Shown: positions 54,064 to 63,870 of the stretch, one piece after another | How positions within the stretch are numbered: the first letter of the stretch is position 1 | Layout of the letters: the number at the start of each line of letters is the position of its first letter | Assembly: GCA_022565595.1 (NCBI GenBank) | Contig: JAIUML010000018.1 | Span: forward strand, 28,587-92,586 | Direction of reading: 5' to 3' | Origin: Saccharospirillum sp. | Lineage (GTDB): Bacteria > Pseudomonadota > Gammaproteobacteria > Pseudomonadales > Natronospirillaceae | DNA: 64,000 bases | Made by a program: the position numbers and the translations under genes | The notes under the pieces: generated by a model | Databases searched by the model: none | What the model was told of the DNA's origin: nothing | Seen by the model: the letters and a program-made list of their open reading frames with translations, nothing else

Positions 54064-55650
54064 ATGACGTTAGCAATGGCCCCGCCTTTGCCAGTGAAGT
54101 CCCGCAGAATTCCCTGGTTGCTGTTGATCCCTGCGGTACTTGTTGCCCTCAGCATGCTGATTCCGGTGGTCTATCTGTTCCTGCGTGCCTTTCAGGCAGA
54201 CGTCGATCAGGCGCTGGCACTGGTGTTCCGGTCTCGCAATCTCGATCTGCTGTTCAATACCTTGAAGCTCGCCGCCGGTGTGCTGGCCGTTGCCACCTTT
54301 CTGGCGTTGCCGCTGGCCTGGATAGTGACGCGCGTTCGTCTGGTCGGGCAAGGCTTCTGGACGACCCTGGCTATAGTGCCGCTGGCGATACCCGGTTACG
54401 TCATGGCCTATTCGTTGCTCAGCATTGGCGGTCACTATGGCTTCATGTCTCGGGTGTTTGGCATATCAATGAGCAATATTCAGGGGTACTGGGGGGCAGT
54501 CTGGGCGCTGGCGCTCTATACCTTTCCGTACCTGTTCTTGAATATCCGCTCGGCGCTGCAAGGGCTCGATGCCAGTCTTGAAGAGAGCGCCCAGAGTCTG
54601 GGTTATGGGCGCTTTGATATCGCCACAAAAATAGTGATCCCCCAAATTCTGCCAGCCTTGATGGCGGGCTTCCTGGTCATAGGTCTCTATGTTCTGGGTG
54701 ACTTTGGTGCAGTCGCATTGATGCGCTACGACGCCTTCAGCTATGCCATCTACAACCAGTATGCCGGTGCTTATGATCGTATCTACGCGGCCTGGTTGTC
54801 GCTGATGCTGTTGGCCTTGGCCCTGGCCTTTGTCCTGATCGATGTTCTGCTGGTGCGCCGCCGTCTATCCAGTGTTGGTAGCAGTTCCGGGCGTCAGGTG
54901 AGCAAGGTTTCTCTGGGGCGCTATTGGTTGATTGCCGGCCCTTATATGGCCTTTGTTTACCTGGCCTCGATCGCCTTGCCTGCAGCCATGCTGCTCTACT
55001 GGATGTTGCAGGTGCCAGTCGAAGCCGGGCTGCTGACCCGGGTTTCAATGACCTTTTTGAACTCTGCAGGCGCAGCCCTGCCTGCGGCCTTGCTGGCCGC
55101 GACCCTTGCCATACCCATTTGTTATCTGTCGGTTCGCTACCCGTCACGGTTAACGGCGCTGATTGAGCGTTCCACCTACATTGGCTACTCACTGCCTCCT
55201 TTGACTTTGGCTCTGGCGATGGTGTTTTTTGCCTTGCAGACGGCGTTTTTCTTCTATCAAACCCTGGGTCTGTTGATCGTCGCCTGGACCATGGCGACTC
55301 TGGTACTGGCCATGGGGCCCATTCGCAGCGCCATCATGCAAGCACGCCCAAATATCGAAGAGGCTTCCTATTCGCTGGGCTATAGCGGTTTGCAAACCTT
55401 TCGTTTCGTGTTGTTTCCGAGGTTAAGGCGCGGCACAGTAGCGGGCATCGTCCTGGTGTTTTTGTTCTGCATGAAAGAGTTGCCCATTACCTTCCTGTTG
55501 TCGCCTACCGGGTTCAGCACCCTTGCAGTCTCGGTGTTCAGTCGCACAGCGGAAGGACAGATGGCTGAAGCGGCCCCCTTTGCTGTTGCCATTCTGTTGT
55601 TTTCCAGCTTGTCCGTGGGCATGATGCTGCGCCAGGAGAAATCACAATGA
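54064..55650 (+). CDS. fbpB: Ferric iron ABC transporter permease
   Basis: 528 residues made of two fused permease halves with about twelve membrane helices. Each half has an EAA-type coupling loop: LDASLEESAQSLGYGRFDIA in the first and ARPNIEEASYSLGYSGLQTF in the second. This duplicated organisation is typical of FbpB/SfuB. It moves Fe3+ across the inner membrane with FbpC. The stop overlaps the fbpC start (ATGA). Confidence 0.94.
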   Translation: MTLAMAPPLPVKSRRIPWLLLIPAVLVALSMLIPVVYLFLRAFQADVDQALALVFRSRNLDLLFNTLKLAAGVLAVATFLALPLAWIVTRVRLVGQGFWTTLAIVPLAIPGYVMAYSLLSIGGHYGFMSRVFGISMSNIQGYWGAVWALALYTFPYLFLNIRSALQGLDASLEESAQSLGYGRFDIATKIVIPQILPALMAGFLVIGLYVLGDFGAVALMRYDAFSYAIYNQYAGAYDRIYAAWLSLMLLALALAFVLIDVLLVRRRLSSVGSSSGRQVSKVSLGRYWLIAGPYMAFVYLASIALPAAMLLYWMLQVPVEAGLLTRVSMTFLNSAGAALPAALLAATLAIPICYLSVRYPSRLTALIERSTYIGYSLPPLTLALAMVFFALQTAFFFYQTLGLLIVAWTMATLVLAMGPIRSAIMQARPNIEEASYSLGYSGLQTFRFVLFPRLRRGTVAGIVLVFLFCMKELPITFLLSPTGFSTLAVSVFSRTAEGQMAEAAPFAVAILLFSSLSVGMMLRQEKSQ

Positions 55651-56735
55651 ATCAGGCCGTATCCGTGAAAGCATCACAAGGCAAAGCCGTTCAAAGTCAT
55701 TCGCTTTCGGGCGAGCAGTTGCGTCTCGAGGGGTTGAGCAAATCCTTTGGCCATCAGGCGCCAGCCGTCGTTCGGGAGCTGAGCCTGGAATTGCCTCCGG
55801 GTGAGATTCTTGCCCTGCTGGGCCCGAGTGGTTGCGGGAAAACCACCACCCTGAGGTTGATTGCCGGTTTCGAGAAGCCTGATCAAGGGCGGATCACTCT
55901 GAACGGGCAGGACATTACCGAGGCTCGGCCTCAGGACAGAAACATCGGCATCGTATTTCAGGACTATGCCCTGATCCCGCACATGACGGTGATGCAGAAC
56001 GTCTGTTTTGGTATGCGCCAGCTCAGCAAGAAGGAGCGACCGGCACGAGCGGCCTACTGGCTGGACCTGATGCAGTTGAGCGAGCTTGCGGATCGGTATC
56101 CGCATGAGCTGTCGGGTGGCCAGCAGCAGCGCGTTGCACTGGCCCGTACCCTGGCGGCAGAGCCGCACCTGGTTTTGCTGGATGAGCCATTTTCGAATCT
56201 CGACACGGGCCTACGTGAGGCAACGCGCAACGAGATGCGGGCACTTTTCAAGCGCACCGGCACCAGCGTTATCCTGGTAACACACGACCAGGCTGAGGCA
56301 CTGTCTTTCGCCGATCGTGTTGGGGTGATGAACAAGGGCAGTCTGTGCCAGCTCGATACTCCACAGACGATCTATCAACACCCGGTAAACGCCTTTGTAG
56401 CGGAATTTCTCGGGCACACCAACCTGATTAGCGGGGAAGCGGCAGGTCGGGAAGCGCAAACCAGCCTTGGGCGTGTCAGGCTCGATCGCCATGCCGAGGG
56501 TCTCATTCAGGCTTCATTGCGACCAGAGCATGTGCGCCTTATCTCCGATCAAAGCGGTGATGGTCAGATCATCAGTCGCGAATTTCGCGGCCACGACTAT
56601 TTTTATCAGGTCCGATGCAATGATCACATCTACAAAGCACTGGCTCCCTTTGATTGTTGCCTCGAGCCGGGCAGTCGAGTGCGTCTGGAGGCCATACAGC
56701 CTGCAGTAGTGCTGACTGAAGGCTCGACAGGGTAA
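55647..56735 (+). CDS. fbpC: Ferric iron ABC transporter ATP-binding protein
   Basis: 362 residues. Walker A GPSGCGKTTTLRLIAG, Q-loop FQDYALIPHMTV, signature LSGGQQQRVALARTL, Walker B LVLLDEPFSNLDTGL and switch His in LVTHDQAEA, followed by a C-terminal TOBE-type domain (ASLRPEHVRLI). It energises FbpB-mediated ferric import. The N-terminus has about 25 extra residues before the ATPase core, so an internal start is possible, but the ATGA overlap supports the one given. Confidence 0.93.
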   Translation: MNQAVSVKASQGKAVQSHSLSGEQLRLEGLSKSFGHQAPAVVRELSLELPPGEILALLGPSGCGKTTTLRLIAGFEKPDQGRITLNGQDITEARPQDRNIGIVFQDYALIPHMTVMQNVCFGMRQLSKKERPARAAYWLDLMQLSELADRYPHELSGGQQQRVALARTLAAEPHLVLLDEPFSNLDTGLREATRNEMRALFKRTGTSVILVTHDQAEALSFADRVGVMNKGSLCQLDTPQTIYQHPVNAFVAEFLGHTNLISGEAAGREAQTSLGRVRLDRHAEGLIQASLRPEHVRLISDQSGDGQIISREFRGHDYFYQVRCNDHIYKALAPFDCCLEPGSRVRLEAIQPAVVLTEGSTG

Positions 56736-56838
56736 CAAACCCGACCCCCTGCTCAGGCTCGATGATCCTTCAGTCGAAATTTTAGCCGGCATCGGTATAA
56801 TGCCGGCCACCTCATAGACCCTTAACTGATGCCCATTT

Positions 56839-58419
56839 ATGTCTACGCTTGCACACGAAGTCGCCAAACGTCATACCTTTGCCATTATCTCGCACCCCGA
56901 CGCAGGTAAGACCACTATTACTGAAAAAGTCCTCCTGTTCGGGCAGGCGTTACAGAAGGCTGGTACCGTCAAGGGCAAGAAGTCTGGCCAGCATGCCAAA
57001 TCCGACTGGATGGAAATGGAGAAAGATCGAGGCATCTCCATTACCACCTCGGTCATGCAGTTCCCCTATAAAGAAAAGCTGGTCAATCTGCTGGATACGC
57101 CCGGGCATGAGGATTTCTCGGAAGACACCTACAGGACGCTGACCGCTGTGGATTCCTGTCTGATGGTGATCGACGCTGCCAAGGGGGTTGAGGACCGTAC
57201 CATCAAGCTGATGGATGTTGCCCGCATGCGTGAAACGCCTGTATTGACCTTCATGAACAAGCTCGACCGGGATATTCGTGAACCGATCGAGTTGATGGAC
57301 GAGGTCGAGAACATCCTCAAGATCAGCTGCGCTCCCATCACCTGGCCAATCGGGCAGGGCAAACAGTTCAAAGGCGTTTATCACCTGCTTAATGATGAGG
57401 TGGTGCTCTATCAGAGCGGTTTGGGGCATACCATTCAGGACAGCCGTATTATCAAAGGCCTCGATAACTCTGAGCTGGACGCAGCTCTGGGCGAGTATGC
57501 GGATGAGCTGCGCGATGAAATCGAGCTGCTGAAGGCCGCCGCCAACGAATTTGACCTTGAAGAGTTTCTAGCCGGTCAGTTGACGCCGGTGTTTTTTGGT
57601 ACGGCGCTGGGCAATTTCGGGGTAGATCATATGCTGGATGGCCTGGTCCAATGGGCGCCGGTACCCCAGCCCAGAATGACCGATCAGCGCAAGGTCGAGC
57701 CTGCCGAGGCCACATTTTCCGGCTTCGTCTTTAAAATTCAGGCAAACATGGACCCGAATCACCGCGATCGGGTCGCGTTTTTACGTATAGTGTCCGGTAA
57801 ATACGAGAAAGGCATGAAAATGCATCATGTACGCACAGGCAAGGATGTGCGCATATCGGATGCTCTGACCTTTCTTGCTGGCGACCGTTCGGCCGTCGAT
57901 GAAGCCTGGCCAGGCGACATCATCGGCCTGCACAACCACGGTACCATCCAGATCGGTGATACCTTCACCCAGGGTGATCAGCACCGTTTCACTGGCATTC
58001 CCAATTTCGCGCCTGAACTGTTCCGGCGCATACGCCTCAAGGACCCGTTGAAAACCAAGCAGTTGCAAAAGGGTCTGATGCAATTGTCCGAAGAAGGGGC
58101 GGTGCAGGTGTTCCGGCCATTGAAGAACAATGATCTGATCGTTGGTGCAGTGGGTATGCTACAGTTCGATGTGGTCGCTCAGCGCTTGAAAAGCGAATAC
58201 AAGGTCGATGCGGTTTACGAGCCCATCAGCGTTGCTACAGCTCGCTGGGTTGAGTGCAAGGATGCGCGCAAACTTGAGCAGTTCCGAGACAAGGCGCACG
58301 ACAACCTGGCACTCGACGGCGGCGACAACCTTAGCTACATTGCACCGACGATGGTCAACCTGCAAATGGCCCAGGAGCGCCATCCAGACATCGCGTTCCG
58401 CAAGACTCGGGAGCACTGA
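56839..58419 (+). CDS. prfC: Peptide chain release factor 3
   Basis: 526 residues, the usual RF3 length (E. coli 529). GTPase motifs: G1 [14 protein letters not shown]3 [13 protein letters not shown]4 MNKLDRD; domain II/III include [14 protein letters not shown] and [22 protein letters not shown]3 is the GTPase that releases RF1/RF2 from the ribosome after termination. Upstream is a TATAAT (56796-56801) inside an 8-bp inverted repeat GCCGGCAT / ATGCCGGC. Confidence 0.97.
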   Translation: MSTLAHEVAKRHTFAIISHPDAGKTTITEKVLLFGQALQKAGTVKGKKSGQHAKSDWMEMEKDRGISITTSVMQFPYKEKLVNLLDTPGHEDFSEDTYRTLTAVDSCLMVIDAAKGVEDRTIKLMDVARMRETPVLTFMNKLDRDIREPIELMDEVENILKISCAPITWPIGQGKQFKGVYHLLNDEVVLYQSGLGHTIQDSRIIKGLDNSELDAALGEYADELRDEIELLKAAANEFDLEEFLAGQLTPVFFGTALGNFGVDHMLDGLVQWAPVPQPRMTDQRKVEPAEATFSGFVFKIQANMDPNHRDRVAFLRIVSGKYEKGMKMHHVRTGKDVRISDALTFLAGDRSAVDEAWPGDIIGLHNHGTIQIGDTFTQGDQHRFTGIPNFAPELFRRIRLKDPLKTKQLQKGLMQLSEEGAVQVFRPLKNNDLIVGAVGMLQFDVVAQRLKSEYKVDAVYEPISVATARWVECKDARKLEQFRDKAHDNLALDGGDNLSYIAPTMVNLQMAQERHPDIAFRKTREH

Positions 58420-58447
58420 GCCATTACAGCATTCAGGGGAGGCATAG

Positions 58448-58762
58448 ATGGTGGTTTATCTGTTGGCGTTGGCGTTGATGGTGGCCGGTGCCTCTACCAT
58501 AGTGATCTCGACACTCAGTAACCTCGCTGGTGAAGGCATGATCAGTGCATACGACGCGCGTGGCTACCTGATCATCGCCATGATGTTGGTGGGGTTCCTG
58601 ACCGGCGGGCTGGCTTTTTTCTGGGGTGAAAGTCGCTTTGGTCCGGTCGACGGTGCCGAAGAGTCCTATGCGGCCGTTTGGGGGTTGTTGTTCGCCTGCA
58701 GCGGTTGCGTTGCAGCCCTGGGTCTCGGCCTTGCCAGGCTGAACACACATCAGCGCGAATAA
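58448..58762 (+). CDS. Small three-TM membrane protein of unknown function
   Basis: 104 residues, mostly hydrophobic: VVYLLALALMVAGASTIVIS, YLIIAMMLVGFLTGGLAFFW and AAVWGLLFACSGCVAALGLG are three likely membrane helices. It lies 28 bp after prfC with CAGGGGAGGC upstream, so it may be co-transcribed with it. I do not recognise the family. Confidence 0.75.
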   Translation: MVVYLLALALMVAGASTIVISTLSNLAGEGMISAYDARGYLIIAMMLVGFLTGGLAFFWGESRFGPVDGAEESYAAVWGLLFACSGCVAALGLGLARLNTHQRE

Positions 58763-58786
58763 TGTGCAGTACCAGATCGAAACTGC

Positions 58787-58815
58787 TTGCGCAGCGGACG
58801 GATATTCATTAGTAT
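58787..58815 (+). promoter_or_regulatory. Promoter of rplM-rpsI
   Basis: TTGCGC (58787-58792) and TAGTAT (58810-58815) are 17 bp apart. The GC-rich stretch CCGCGCCC just after the -10 is a discriminator of the type linked to growth-rate/stringent control. It lies about 60 bp before rplM. Confidence 0.7.
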
Positions 58816-58873
58816 CCGCGCCCTCAATTCGGATTAACTTCCCCTGAGCCCCCCACTTACAAGGCGGAGTTAA

Positions 58874-59302
58874 ATGAAGACATTTGTAGCAAAACCGGCT
58901 GAAGTCAAACGCGATTGGTTCGTAATTGACGCTGAAGGCCAAACCCTGGGTCGCCTCGCTACTGAGGTTGCACGTCGTCTGCGTGGTAAGCACAAGGCGG
59001 AGTTCACACCTAACGTTGATACTGGCGATTACATCGTCATCGTCAATGCCGAAAAGGTAGCGGTGACAGGGCGTAAAGCGAAGCAGAAAATGTACCATCG
59101 TCATACCGGTTACCCGGGTGGCCTGAAGTCCATGAGCTTCGAGAAACTGATTGATCACAAGCCTGAGCGCGTGATTGAGCTAGCTGTAAAAGGTATGATT
59201 CCCCGGAATCCTCTGGGTCGTGCCATGCTTAAAAAGCTGAAGGTGTATGCTGGTGTTGATCACCCGCATACTGCGCAACAACCCAAAGAACTCAAGATTT
59301 AA
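58874..59302 (+). CDS. rplM: 50S ribosomal protein L13
   Basis: 142 residues, identical in length to E. coli L13. Characteristic segments: [39 protein letters not shown] and [13 protein letters not shown]. It is an early-assembly protein of the large subunit. The ATG follows AAGGCGGAGTTAA. It is co-transcribed with rpsI, 11 bp downstream. Confidence 0.99.
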   Translation: MKTFVAKPAEVKRDWFVIDAEGQTLGRLATEVARRLRGKHKAEFTPNVDTGDYIVIVNAEKVAVTGRKAKQKMYHRHTGYPGGLKSMSFEKLIDHKPERVIELAVKGMIPRNPLGRAMLKKLKVYAGVDHPHTAQQPKELKI

Positions 59303-59313
59303 CGGGGAGCGAC

Positions 59314-59709
59314 ATGACAGTAACTCAGCAATATTACGGTACCGGTCGCCGCAAAACCTCAGCCGCTCGCGTTTACTTGCGCCCAGGTTCTGGCGAAATC
59401 CGTGTCAACAAACGTCCTCTGGACGTGTATTTTGGTCGTGAGACCTCGCGTATGATCGTACGTCAGCCGCTTAATCTGGTCGAAATGGCCGACAAGTTTG
59501 ACGTCATCATCTCTGTCTCCGGTGGCGGTGCCAACGGACAGGCGGGTGCGATTCGCCACGGTATTACTCGTGCGCTGATGAACTACGATGAAAATCTGCG
59601 TCAGCCACTGCGTGCTGCGGGTTACGTTACCCGTGATGCTCGTATGGTTGAGCGCAAGAAAGTGGGTTTGCACAAAGCCCGCAAGCGTCCACAATACTCC
59701 AAGCGTTAA
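59314..59709 (+). CDS. rpsI: 30S ribosomal protein S9
   Basis: 131 residues: [19 protein letters not shown] at the N-terminus, [19 protein letters not shown], and the C-terminal [11 protein letters not shown] tail that reaches the P-site tRNA. Second gene of the rplM operon, followed by a strong terminator. Confidence 0.99.
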   Translation: MTVTQQYYGTGRRKTSAARVYLRPGSGEIRVNKRPLDVYFGRETSRMIVRQPLNLVEMADKFDVIISVSGGGANGQAGAIRHGITRALMNYDENLRQPLRAAGYVTRDARMVERKKVGLHKARKRPQYSKR

Positions 59710-59730
59710 GTTTGGGTTTGTGTGCTTCGA

Positions 59731-59757
59731 AACGCCCGGTTTTTCCGGGCGTTTTTG
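59731..59757 (+). terminator. Rho-independent terminator of rplM-rpsI
   Basis: AACGCCCGG (59731-59739) pairs with CCGGGCGTT (59745-59753) over a 5-nt loop, followed by a T-rich tract. It lies 21 bp after rpsI. Confidence 0.93.
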
Positions 59758-59874
59758 TTTCCGACAGTTTCAGGTTTTCGGTTGATGCATCAGGCTGACA
59801 GAAAAGTAGCAAATCCGTGATCCTCGTCATGGGGTCGGTCGCTCAAAGACTTGTGTATTAGCTACGTATGTTTC

Positions 59875-59903
59875 TTGTCAGTGAGGCCGTAATTCTTTAG
59901 TAT
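59875..59903 (+). promoter_or_regulatory. Promoter of petABC
   Basis: TTGTCA (59875-59880) and TAGTAT (59898-59903) with a 17-bp spacer, about 60 bp upstream of petA and downstream of the rpsI terminator. Confidence 0.7.
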
Positions 59904-59962
59904 TCCGGTCATTTTGAAGAAACTGCCCCGTTTTTTATACCTTAAGACAGAGGACCTCAATA

Positions 59963-60553
59963 ATGACGCAAGACGGCGTAAATAAGGGTCGGCGCCGCTT
60001 TCTCTACGTAGCGACCGGGACCATGGGTTCCATTGCTGCGGTAGGAGTTGCAACCCCCTTTGTAAAGTCCTGGTTCCCCAGTGAGAGAGCGAAAGCCATC
60101 GGTGCTCCAATTTCGGTGGATATTGGCACGCTTGAACCTGGCGAGATGCGCATTGCCGAATGGCGCGGCAAGCCTATTTTTATCGTCCGTCGTACTGCGG
60201 AGGCAGTGGCTCGTCTGGAAAGTGACGAGTTGGTTGGCCGCCTTGCGGATCCTGATTCGCGGCAGTCTATCCAGCCCGGTTATGCACAGAACACGGCGCG
60301 TTCCATTAGTCCTGACTTGCTGGTTATTGAAGGGGTTTGTACGCATCTTGGGTGCGCTCCCCAGTATCGGCCCAATGTCGAACCTCAGCCATACAACGAG
60401 AACTGGCTCGGCGGCTTCTTCTGCCCTTGCCACGGTTCCCAGTTCGACATGTCTGGCCGCGTGTACCGGAATATGCCAGCACCGACCAATCTGGTCGTGC
60501 CGCCGCATGTCATCGCAGGTACGGTAGTAACCATTGGTGAGGAGGCATCCTGA
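59963..60553 (+). CDS. petA: Ubiquinol-cytochrome c reductase, Rieske iron-sulfur subunit
   Basis: 196 residues. An N-terminal twin-arginine motif (GRRRFLYVATG) and single membrane anchor precede the Rieske domain with both cluster-binding boxes, CTHLGC and CPCHGS. The [2Fe-2S] protein takes electrons from quinol and passes them to cytochrome c1 in the bc1 complex. Its stop overlaps the petB start by one base (TGATG). Confidence 0.98.
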   Translation: MTQDGVNKGRRRFLYVATGTMGSIAAVGVATPFVKSWFPSERAKAIGAPISVDIGTLEPGEMRIAEWRGKPIFIVRRTAEAVARLESDELVGRLADPDSRQSIQPGYAQNTARSISPDLLVIEGVCTHLGCAPQYRPNVEPQPYNENWLGGFFCPCHGSQFDMSGRVYRNMPAPTNLVVPPHVIAGTVVTIGEEAS

Positions 60554-61797
60554 TGAGTAGTTCCAAGCCTGCATTCATGGAATGGCTCGACCAGCGTTTG
60601 CCGGTCACCAACGCCTATGAAAAACATCTGTCCAAGTACTATGCGCCCAGAAACCTGAATTTCTGGTGGGTTTTTGGCTTGCTGGCGACACTAATTTTTG
60701 TCAATCAGATCCTCACAGGCATCTGGTTGACCATGTCCTATGTGCCCAGCGCCGAGGAAGCCTTTCGTTCCGTCGAGTACATTATGCGCGATGTTCAGTC
60801 CGGCTGGCTGATTCGCTACATGCACTCCACAGGTGCGTCGGCATTTTTCGTGGTGGTTTACCTACACATGTTCCGGGGTATCATGTATGGCTCCTACCAG
60901 AAGCCACGTGAACTGATCTGGATCTTTGGCTGCCTGATCTACCTGCTGCTGATGGCAGAGGGCTTTATGGGTTATGTTTTGCCCTGGGGTCAGATGTCCT
61001 ATTGGGGAGCCCAGGTCATTATCTCCCTCTTTGGCGCCATCCCTGTTATTGGCGATGGTCTGGCTGAGTGGATTCGCGGTGACTTCCTGATCTCTGGTAT
61101 CACCCTGAACCGCTTCTTTGCTCTGCACGTGATCGCCTTGCCGCTGGTGTTGGCGCTGTTGGTCGTGCTGCATATTCTTGCCTTGCATGAGGTGGGTTCC
61201 AATAACCCGGACGGCATCGACATCAAGAAGCACAAGGATGAGTACGGACGTCCGCTGGACGGCATTCCCTTCCACCCTTACTACACCCTGGGCAAATTGC
61301 CGATGATCATCATCTTCCTGATGGTCTTCACCGGTGTGATATTCTTCTTCCCGGAAGCGGGTGGTTATTTCCTTGAGTACGCCAACTTTGAACCAGCCAA
61401 TACGCTGAAAACACCCGACAATATCCACCCGGTCTGGTATTTCGGTGCCTATTACGCCATCTTGCGGGCTGTCGACTTCAGTCTGTTCTTCATAGATGCC
61501 AAGCTATTGGGTGTCATGTTGATGGGCGCAGCCATTGCTCTGCTTTTCATCCTGCCATGGTTGGATCGCAGCCCGGTGCGCAGCTGGCGCTACAAAGGCA
61601 TCTACAGCAAAGTGGCTATCGTGGTTTTTGCGATCTCCTTTGCGATTCTGAGCTGGCTGGGCATTCAGCCAGCGACAGCATTGAATAATGCTTTGGCAAA
61701 ACTGTTCTCGGTGTTGTACTTCGCCTTCTTCCTGTTGATGCCGTTCTACACCAAGTATGAGAAAACCAAGCCAGTTCCGGAGAGGGTGCCAGAGTAA
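60553..61797 (+). CDS. petB: Ubiquinol-cytochrome c reductase, cytochrome b subunit
   Basis: 414 residues, full-length cytochrome b with N- and C-terminal parts in one protein. Haem-ligating His pairs are in RYMHSTGASAFFVVVYLHMF and FFALHVIALPLVLALLVVLH; the Qo-site PEWY-type motif appears here as HPVWYF. It is the membrane core of the bc1 complex. It overlaps petC by one base (TAATG). Confidence 0.98.
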   Translation: MSSSKPAFMEWLDQRLPVTNAYEKHLSKYYAPRNLNFWWVFGLLATLIFVNQILTGIWLTMSYVPSAEEAFRSVEYIMRDVQSGWLIRYMHSTGASAFFVVVYLHMFRGIMYGSYQKPRELIWIFGCLIYLLLMAEGFMGYVLPWGQMSYWGAQVIISLFGAIPVIGDGLAEWIRGDFLISGITLNRFFALHVIALPLVLALLVVLHILALHEVGSNNPDGIDIKKHKDEYGRPLDGIPFHPYYTLGKLPMIIIFLMVFTGVIFFFPEAGGYFLEYANFEPANTLKTPDNIHPVWYFGAYYAILRAVDFSLFFIDAKLLGVMLMGAAIALLFILPWLDRSPVRSWRYKGIYSKVAIVVFAISFAILSWLGIQPATALNNALAKLFSVLYFAFFLLMPFYTKYEKTKPVPERVPE

Positions 61798-62552
61798 TGA
61801 AAAAGATTCTTATCCCCCTGTTGTTGAGTGTATTGCCCTTGTTGGGCTGGTCTGCGGGGCCGAGCATTGATCTCGATAAGATCAGAACCGATGTGACTGA
61901 CACGGCGTCGCTGCAGCGCGGCGTCCAGATTTACATGAACTATTGCATGGGTTGCCACTCCCTCGAGTATGGTCGTTACAACCGTGTCGCTCGTGATTTG
62001 AAGATTCCTGAAGACGTTTTTGCAGAGAACCTGATCTTCACCGACACCGCTATCGGCTCTCTGATGACCAATGCCATGTCGCGCCAGGACGGTTCAGACT
62101 GGTTCGGTATCGCACCACCAGATCTGACTCTGGTGAATCGAGTGCGGGGCAGTGATTGGCTATACACCTACATGCGTGGTTTCTATCAAGACGACAGCCG
62201 TCCATTCGGTGTTAACAATGTTGCTTTTGAAAATGTTGGTATGCCCCATGCTCTGCTTGAACTCCAAGGCTTGTGTGCCGAGCCGCCAACGCCCATCACC
62301 GACCGTCGCTTCGACCCGCTGACGGGACGCTTGATCACAGAAGGTGGTTGTTCGTCTTATGCCATAGAGGGTTCCATGTCTACGGCCGAGTTTGATGAAG
62401 CCATGTATGACCTGGTGAATTTCCTCGACTATATGGGTGAACCAATCCAGAAGGAGCGTGAGCGCATCGGCTGGATGGTGTTGGCCTTCTTGACGGTCTT
62501 TCTCGTGATCGGACAGTTACTGTACCGTGAACTGTGGAAAGACATCCACTGA
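61797..62552 (+). CDS. petC: Ubiquinol-cytochrome c reductase, cytochrome c1 subunit
   Basis: 251 residues. Signal peptide (MKKILIPLLLSVLPLLGWSA), covalent haem site CMGCH, and a C-terminal membrane anchor (GWMVLAFLTVFLVIGQLLYR). A Met within the mature domain is expected as the sixth haem ligand but I did not assign it. It passes electrons from the Rieske protein to soluble cytochrome c. Last gene of petABC, followed by two hairpins. Confidence 0.97.
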   Translation: MKKILIPLLLSVLPLLGWSAGPSIDLDKIRTDVTDTASLQRGVQIYMNYCMGCHSLEYGRYNRVARDLKIPEDVFAENLIFTDTAIGSLMTNAMSRQDGSDWFGIAPPDLTLVNRVRGSDWLYTYMRGFYQDDSRPFGVNNVAFENVGMPHALLELQGLCAEPPTPITDRRFDPLTGRLITEGGCSSYAIEGSMSTAEFDEAMYDLVNFLDYMGEPIQKERERIGWMVLAFLTVFLVIGQLLYRELWKDIH

Positions 62553-62600
62553 CCGAACTGTGCGGGCATCCTTAGGGTGCCCGTAACTGCAGTATTTAAA

Positions 62601-62630
62601 AGCGCGGCTTGTCCGCGCTTGTTTTGTCTT
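62601..62630 (+). terminator. Rho-independent terminator of petABC
   Basis: AGCGCGG (62601-62607) pairs with CCGCGCT (62613-62619), followed by TGTTTTGTCTT. A second hairpin CGGGCA / TGCCCG (62563-62568 with 62578-62583) lies just upstream. Confidence 0.8.
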
Positions 62631-62666
62631 TATTCAAGACGTTTTTATTATTCAGGAGAATAACAG

Positions 62667-63296
62667 ATGGGCGTTGTTGCTAAACGTTCTTCCATGACCT
62701 TCTACTCTGACCCGGCCAGCCAGTACAGCCACAGAGTACGCATCGTATTGGCGGAAAAAGGTGTCGCGGTGGATGTGAAAGATGTCGATCCTGATGACAT
62801 GCCTCAGGAAGTAGCGGACATCAATCCCTACAATACCCTGCCGACGCTGGTCGATCGCGACCTTACCTTGTACGAACACTATGTCATGATGGAATACCTG
62901 GATGAGCGCTTCCCTCATCCGCCGTTGTTGCCGGTTTACCCGGTCGCGCGAGCTCAGAGTCGTCAGTACATAGCCCGTATCCAGCGAGACTGGTGCGACA
63001 AGGTGGATGTCATTGTCGCTGCAAAAAGCAAAGAAGCCGTGACCAAGGCTCGTAAAGAGCTGCGCGAAAGTCTCCTGGCCATTGCGCCCGTATTCGAGCA
63101 ATACCCCTACTTCATGAGTGAAGAGTTCACTCTGGTCGATTGTTGCATCGCCCCGATTTTGTGGCGGTTACCCGCTTTGGGCATCGATTTCCCTGAAAAA
63201 CCGAGCAAGGCGTTGCAGAAATACATGGATCGGTTGTTCGAGCGTGAATCTTTTCAGATCAGCCTGTCCGAAGTCGAGCAAGAGATGCGTGATTAA
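62667..63296 (+). CDS. sspA: Stringent starvation protein A
   Basis: 209 residues with a glutathione-S-transferase-like fold: [20 protein letters not shown] at the N-terminus, [40 protein letters not shown]. In the family SspA binds RNA polymerase and is needed for acid-stress and stationary-phase gene expression; it has no GST activity. The ATG follows TCAGGAGAATAACAG. The stop overlaps the sspB start (TAATG). Confidence 0.97.
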   Translation: MGVVAKRSSMTFYSDPASQYSHRVRIVLAEKGVAVDVKDVDPDDMPQEVADINPYNTLPTLVDRDLTLYEHYVMMEYLDERFPHPPLLPVYPVARAQSRQYIARIQRDWCDKVDVIVAAKSKEAVTKARKELRESLLAIAPVFEQYPYFMSEEFTLVDCCIAPILWRLPALGIDFPEKPSKALQKYMDRLFERESFQISLSEVEQEMRD

Positions 63297-63700
63297 TGGC
63301 GGATATGACCCCCAACAAGCCTTATCTATTGCGTGCGATTTATCAGTGGATTGTAGATAACCAGTGCACGCCTTATCTGGTGCTAGCCGCAAGTTATCCG
63401 GGGGTGCAGGTGCCCACGCAATTTGTACGCGATGGGCAGGTAACGCTGAATATTGGCCCCAGCGCGGTTCGTGAGCTGGAGATCGGCAACGATCTGCTTG
63501 AATTCAATGCACGGTTCGGGGGTGTCCCCACCCAGGTTACGGCACCCCTGGGTGCCGTTGTTGCTATTTTCGCCAAGGAAAATGGTCAGGGAATGGGGTT
63601 CGATGTTGATACACCCCCAGATCCGGGCCCGGATTCAGACGGGCCAGAACAGGGCTCTTCAGGTGGCAGCAAGAAGCCATCATTGAAAGTCGTAAAATAA
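63296..63700 (+). CDS. sspB: ClpXP protease specificity-enhancing factor SspB
   Basis: 134 residues: N-terminal domain YLLRAIYQWIVDNQCTPYLV that binds ssrA tags, RFGGVPTQVTAPLGAVVAIF, then an acidic Pro/Gly/Ser-rich linker and a C-terminal basic-hydrophobic peptide (KPSLKVVK) that docks on ClpX. It delivers ssrA-tagged proteins to ClpXP. Coupled to sspA. Confidence 0.97.
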   Translation: MADMTPNKPYLLRAIYQWIVDNQCTPYLVLAASYPGVQVPTQFVRDGQVTLNIGPSAVRELEIGNDLLEFNARFGGVPTQVTAPLGAVVAIFAKENGQGMGFDVDTPPDPGPDSDGPEQGSSGGSKKPSLKVVK

Positions 63701-63714
63701 TTGTCGGAAATGTT

Positions 63715-63742
63715 TTGACAGCGTGATCTGCATCTCTATAAT
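63715..63742 (+). promoter_or_regulatory. rRNA operon promoter P1
   Basis: TTGACA (63715-63720) and TATAAT (63737-63742), both perfect consensus, 16 bp apart, followed by the GC-rich discriminator GCGCCTCC. This architecture is typical of ppGpp/DksA-controlled rRNA promoters. Confidence 0.85.
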
Positions 63743-63842
63743 GCGCCTCCGCTGTCACCGACAGTGTCCTGGATTCGCTTCACAGCTTTGGTAGAGTGAA
63801 TCGCCTAACAACCTGATTCTAAACAAAAATTTAGAAAGATGG

Positions 63843-63870
63843 TTGACAGGCAAAGCGGGGTGTGTAGAAT
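63843..63870 (+). promoter_or_regulatory. rRNA operon promoter P2
   Basis: TTGACA (63843-63848) and TAGAAT (63865-63870) with a 16-bp spacer and the same GCGCCTCC discriminator as P1, 128 bp downstream of it. Confidence 0.85.
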
